From assembly GCA_027493615.1 (NCBI GenBank), contig JAOSKK010000001.1, positions 111,629 to 175,628 of the forward strand: 64,000 nt of DNA, in the 5' to 3' direction. The notes below the pieces were generated by a model. It was not told the origin of the DNA and made no database searches. It saw only the letters and a list, made by a program, of their open reading frames with translations. This DNA is from Verrucomicrobiota bacterium. Its GTDB lineage: Bacteria; Verrucomicrobiota; Verrucomicrobiia; Limisphaerales; J093. Made by a program: the position numbers and the translations under genes. Shown here in pieces: positions 60,681 through 64,000 of this stretch. How positions within the stretch are numbered: position 1 is the first letter of the stretch; the number at the start of each line of letters is the position of its first letter.

Positions 60681-60995
60681 TTGCCACACCATTACCCCAT
60701 CAGAGCAAATACGAACCTAACACTGCATCGCCGAGGATGGCCCCGGATCCGTGAGCGGGTCAAGTCCGGGAATCGTTTCTACGAAGTTGAAGTTGACCTG
60801 CGAGGGACCGGCTACGTCGGGCAGAGGCGGCGCACTTTCTCCCGACTCACGGATCCCTGGCACTTTGCCGCCCTAACTGCGGCCAAGGAGGCACGAAGCG
60901 ATCTCCCCTGGATTGAATCGGCTCCTGCAACGTCGGTGCTATCCTCGTGGTTCCAGCGGCAGTTCGCAGGGCAGGATCACACTGCCTTCCGGTGA
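60681..60995 (+). CDS. Small hypothetical protein, possibly an integrase N-terminal remnant
   Basis: 104 residues from TTG 60681. The stretch RERVKSGNRFYEVEVDLRGT with GQRRRTFSRLTDPWHFAALT resembles the arm-binding start of tyrosine recombinases (basic strand, then aromatic/basic turns and a helix), but is too short to be certain. It lies 57 bases beyond the 5' side of tRNA-Ser and overlaps the helicase gene end on the other strand by 19 bases. Confidence 0.3.
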   Translation: MPHHYPIRANTNLTLHRRGWPRIRERVKSGNRFYEVEVDLRGTGYVGQRRRTFSRLTDPWHFAALTAAKEARSDLPWIESAPATSVLSSWFQRQFAGQDHTAFR

Positions 60996-63900
60996 CAATG
61001 GGCCTGCCAGATTTGTTCTTCGCAGCGCTCGGGAGTCCGCAGAATTGTTTGTCCCCAGAACGTCAACACCAACCAGCCCTGGCTCTGAAGGTGGTTTCGC
61101 TTGTGGGCATCCGCCGCCAGTTTCCCGGGCGTGCCGTGGAAGGCAAATCCGTCGCAGTAAATCGCGATCTTCTCGGCCTCGTAGGCAAAGTCGGCGACGG
61201 TGATGAGCACATCGCCTGACCGGAACTCACGCTGCTTCACCGGCGCGGGCAGCCGACCACCAGCGGCAATGGCCTCCGCCAACTTACGCTCGATGGCGGT
61301 GTCGTTCGTCGGCGTTTCTGTTGGCGCAGGGACGTTACCTTCGATCCACTCGTTCGACAGCTTCAGGCCTTGGTTGGCGGCTGCCTCGAACGGCTCGCCC
61401 AGGCGCTCATGCGTCGAGAATTGGAACAGTGCATCCCGCACCAGGTTCTTGTTGAGCAGATGGTGGAACGGCTGATTCCGGTAACTCTTGAGGCAGCCGT
61501 AACACGCTCCTGAGCAATCATGGGCGAACAACCGGTCCACGGATACCTTTGCCCAGTCGGGCAATCGCGACGCAAGCGTGGTCAGATAGCCAGCGCCTCC
61601 GGGAACGGTTTCGTAGAGGGTGATCGTCGCACCCGCTTCTGGCTCTGGATGACTGAAGAACGCAATCTCGTCCGCCTCCAGCTCCAGCAACTCGGCAGCG
61701 CCCGCAACGAGGGCTGTTCCGAGCGTCCGGCAGAAGGCTTGTGTCATGCCATCGGGAATCAGCCGCTTGGCCACGGGGAGCACCAGGGCGTCGGCTGCGA
61801 ACTCGTACCCGAGAACGTAAGCCCTGGGACGACCGTTGCATCGTTTGGCGTGATCGTCATCCCACCGTTGGGATTCCCGGCTGGTCATGTGTGCCGGTCG
61901 GTGTTTGCCGCAACTCGGGCACAACTCGAACATTTCACCTTCCCCCATCAAAGCCCGCCTTTTTGCCCCAGTTGCTGACAAGGAGTCGGCTGTGCTTACG
62001 ATATTCCAGGTGCGCGAATGGGTAGGGGTGGATGACGGCCTTGCTGGCGTCGTCCCGAACGAGGTTCTCCTTGCGCTCGAAATAAACCCGCTGCCGGGCC
62101 TCCTCGGCAGACGTGATCTGCGTGTTTTGTTCGGCCTCAAATGACTCAATGAACGCTACGTCCCGCTTCATCGGGTTCGGCGCACTGCAATGCGGGCACG
62201 AGTTGACGATTTCCTCGCTTGCGAAACTGCACTTGGCGCAGAAGCAGAAAGGGCGGACGCGGCCCGATGCTTCCAGATTGCCCGCCTCGACACCGGCAGC
62301 AGCGGCCCGGTTGCGCCCCTCGAAGTAGGCCCGGATACTCTTGAGCTTGTGGCCGTTCGCATAAACCAGGTTGCCGGGCGCGAACTCGAAAAGCGCAACC
62401 CAGGCAGGCGCCGCCGGAGCGTGGGTGTGTCGTTGACGCCCGGTTCAAGGGAAAAGGTATCGGTTGGAAACTGGTACGATGGCAAGAGGCCGTCATTCGA
62501 CAGGTAATTCAGGGTGTACGCCGTCTCGTTGTCGGTCGTCAGTTCGCGGTAGGCCCGTTCCCGAGACGCCGCCTTCTGTTTTGCCTGGCGATCTGCCGTG
62601 ATGCGGCGATAGAACTCGAACTCCTCGAATATCCGCCTGATCCGCTCAAACCAGTTGGCCAGCGTGCGGTTCACGTCGTCGGGCATCCGGTGGACGACGC
62701 CGGTGAAGAACTGCTGATCCACTTCGTCGTGCTTGCCAAAGGTCTTCAGCGAGGCCGAAACCAGTGCGGTCTCCTTGGTCCGTATTTCTTCGAGCAGCCC
62801 CTTGATCTGCTCCGTGGTCAGCGCCGTAGGCCGATCCAGGTCGTCAACAAACTCAGCCATCAACCGGGGGAACTCGTGGGTCAATTCCTCCAACACGAAG
62901 GAACGGACGTGCCTTTCGAGGATGCGCCCGTTGTCCAGCTTGACCGTTGGCGGTCGGAACTCGCCCCGCACCAGCCAGGCCGGGTCATCAAAACAGTGGC
63001 GGTCGTGCTGACCCGCACCGCAGAAAGTCGAGACGAATCCGATCCGAAGCGTGCGTCCTGCGCGTCCGGCACGCTGCACGTAGTTGGCGGGGGCTGGCGG
63101 GCAGTTGCGGAGCAGCACCGTCAGCAGGTCGCCAATGTTGACGCCGAGTTCGAGCGTCGGGCTGCACACCAGCGTCTCAATCTTCCCCTCCTTAAAGGCG
63201 TTTTCCCGCTTCGCCCGCTCGGCTTGGTCAATCTGCGCGGTGTGCTCCTTGGCAATCAACCGGCGCGGCACGTCGGCGGTGTAGAGGCGTTCGTAATAGC
63301 CGTCGGTGTTGACCGTGGACGGCTTCAGATCGTCAGCGCCGCCTGAACAACGGCTCGTGGCGTAGCACGCCAGGCCCTGGTAGGGACGCCAAATCTGGCA
63401 CTTGGCACACTTGAAGCCGGTCGTGGCCGGTACGAGCCGGATGACCCGCGACGCGATCTGGAGCGGGATGCGACCCCCGATAGCGCGTCGGGTCGAGGCG
63501 GGGAGAATGGTGGGCGATTCCAAGATGTCGTATTCCCGCAGCAAGTCCACGAGCGTCCGAACCCATTCATCCGCCTGAACCTCCGGCACTCGGGCCTTCT
63601 TCACGACCAGGCACATGATACCGCCAAGCCCGCCGCGATCCGAATCCTTCACCAGCGCATTGAACTTGCACCCGCCGACCGATGCGCTCCGGAACGGCTT
63701 CGGGCCGATCCACCATGAAGTATTGGGCCGTCCGTTCATGCTCACTGATCCCCACGGAGTATGGCTCGCTGACCAGCACCGACCACGGTTCTTTGGTCGG
63801 GTCGAGGTAGCGTTGATAGAAATCGAAAGCAACCGCCCGATGACGGCGCATGTGATCGAGGATGGCGCGAACCAAAATCGCGCCGTCGTCCAACTTCAAG

Positions 63901-64000
63901 CCGACCTGTTCGCACGCTTTACTGAACCGGCTGTCCCTGGCCAGTTGGTCGAGGAACTCATACTGGACTTCCACCAACGCCAGGTTCTCCAGCGAAATGC
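60977..64000 (-). CDS. DEAD/DEAH-type helicase with DUF1998 (MZB) and C-terminal Vsr/DUF559-like nuclease domain, partial, several frameshifts
   Basis: The gene enters from the right edge (N-terminal motor half outside) and ends at 60977. Visible order: a helical region (ISLENLALVEVQYEFLDQLA), RecA-like domain 2 with motif V LVCSPTLELGVNIGDLLTVL and motif VI NYVQRAGRAGR, a long insert, then a zinc-binding region (CFCAKCSFASEEIVNSCPHC), DUF1998/MZB with SGACYGCLKSYRNQPFHHLL, and a C-terminal domain (FAYEAEKIAIYCDGFAFHGT, LQSQGWLVLTFWGQTILR) like Vsr/DUF559 nucleases (PD-(D/E)XK). Frame changes fall near 63700, 62430, 62150 and 61960. Helicases with DUF1998 are core parts of DISARM, Dpd and Druantia defence systems; neighbours outside the window would decide. 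Confidence 0.75.

Overview
The window is GC-rich and gene-dense and looks like part of a Verrucomicrobiota chromosome, probably near Pedosphaera/Limisphaera. This placement is inferred from content: Tat-exported carbohydrate enzymes, DUF1080 and tandem-95 proteins, an H-X9-DG pseudopilin, an ECF sigma factor near a zinc-ribbon/WD40 Ser/Thr kinase, a fused LpxC-FabZ (so a Gram-negative with lipid A), a microcompartment shell protein, and many dispersed hairpin repeats. No rRNA or marker phylogeny was available.

Layout. 1-8241: polysaccharide and sugar-acid genes (partial GH116, DmfA2-like protein, FG-GAP/FGE-like protein, DUF1080, GntP transporter). 8478-10169: YqjD/YqjE/YqjK-type envelope-stress cluster with a response regulator. 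10277-15800: GH172 (DUF2961), exported sugar isomerase, exported Gfo/Idh/MocA oxidoreductase, zinc-ribbon protein. 16421-19358: SirB1-like protein, pseudopilin with a clear terminator, and a UPF0175/PIN toxin-antitoxin pair. 19528-28202: GDPD-glycosidase fusion, rsmA, Nudix, isochorismatase-ThuA fusion, LolA-C45 fusion, small metallopeptidase. 28431-32672: serine hydrolase, truncated DUF4058, and a UxaA(SAF)-UxaA-SDR sugar-acid operon. 32738-40692: tandem-95 protein, UbiA prenyltransferase, GH29 fucosidase, Ser/Thr kinase. 40925-43696: decayed gene fragments between the kinase and an ECF sigma factor (43902-44644). 44713-52575: a ribose-salvage block on the minus strand (secreted ADP-ribosylglycohydrolase, rbsB, rbsA, rbsC, rbsK) interrupted by a plus-strand Uma2 gene. 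52705-57819: lpxC-fabZ, lpxA, a DMT permease, and an efflux adaptor with an ABC ATPase. 58067-59930: a PduS-like flavin/Fe-S protein overlapping a PduT-like shell protein. 60533-64000: tRNA-Ser(GCT), then a large helicase-DUF1998-nuclease gene that runs off the right edge.

Two features affect the whole annotation. First, about half of the conserved genes, including rsmA and lpxC-fabZ, are broken by one-base indels, mostly in C or G runs. Several pairs of indels cancel within one gene. This pattern indicates uncorrected homopolymer errors rather than real pseudogenes, so such genes are listed as CDS with the shift noted. The fragments in 40925-43696 differ because whole domains are missing, and they look like real decay. 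Second, the gaps between genes hold three families of short palindromic repeats: a GTAGGCGCC... hairpin at seven loci, an ACTCCAAACGCTCC... inverted repeat at four, and a GGCGGGACGCC... mini-palindrome.

Functionally the window describes a free-living glycan degrader that exports many hydrolases, takes up sugar acids and ribose, and may process an aldehyde- or fucose/rhamnose-type substrate in a microcompartment whose other genes lie elsewhere.
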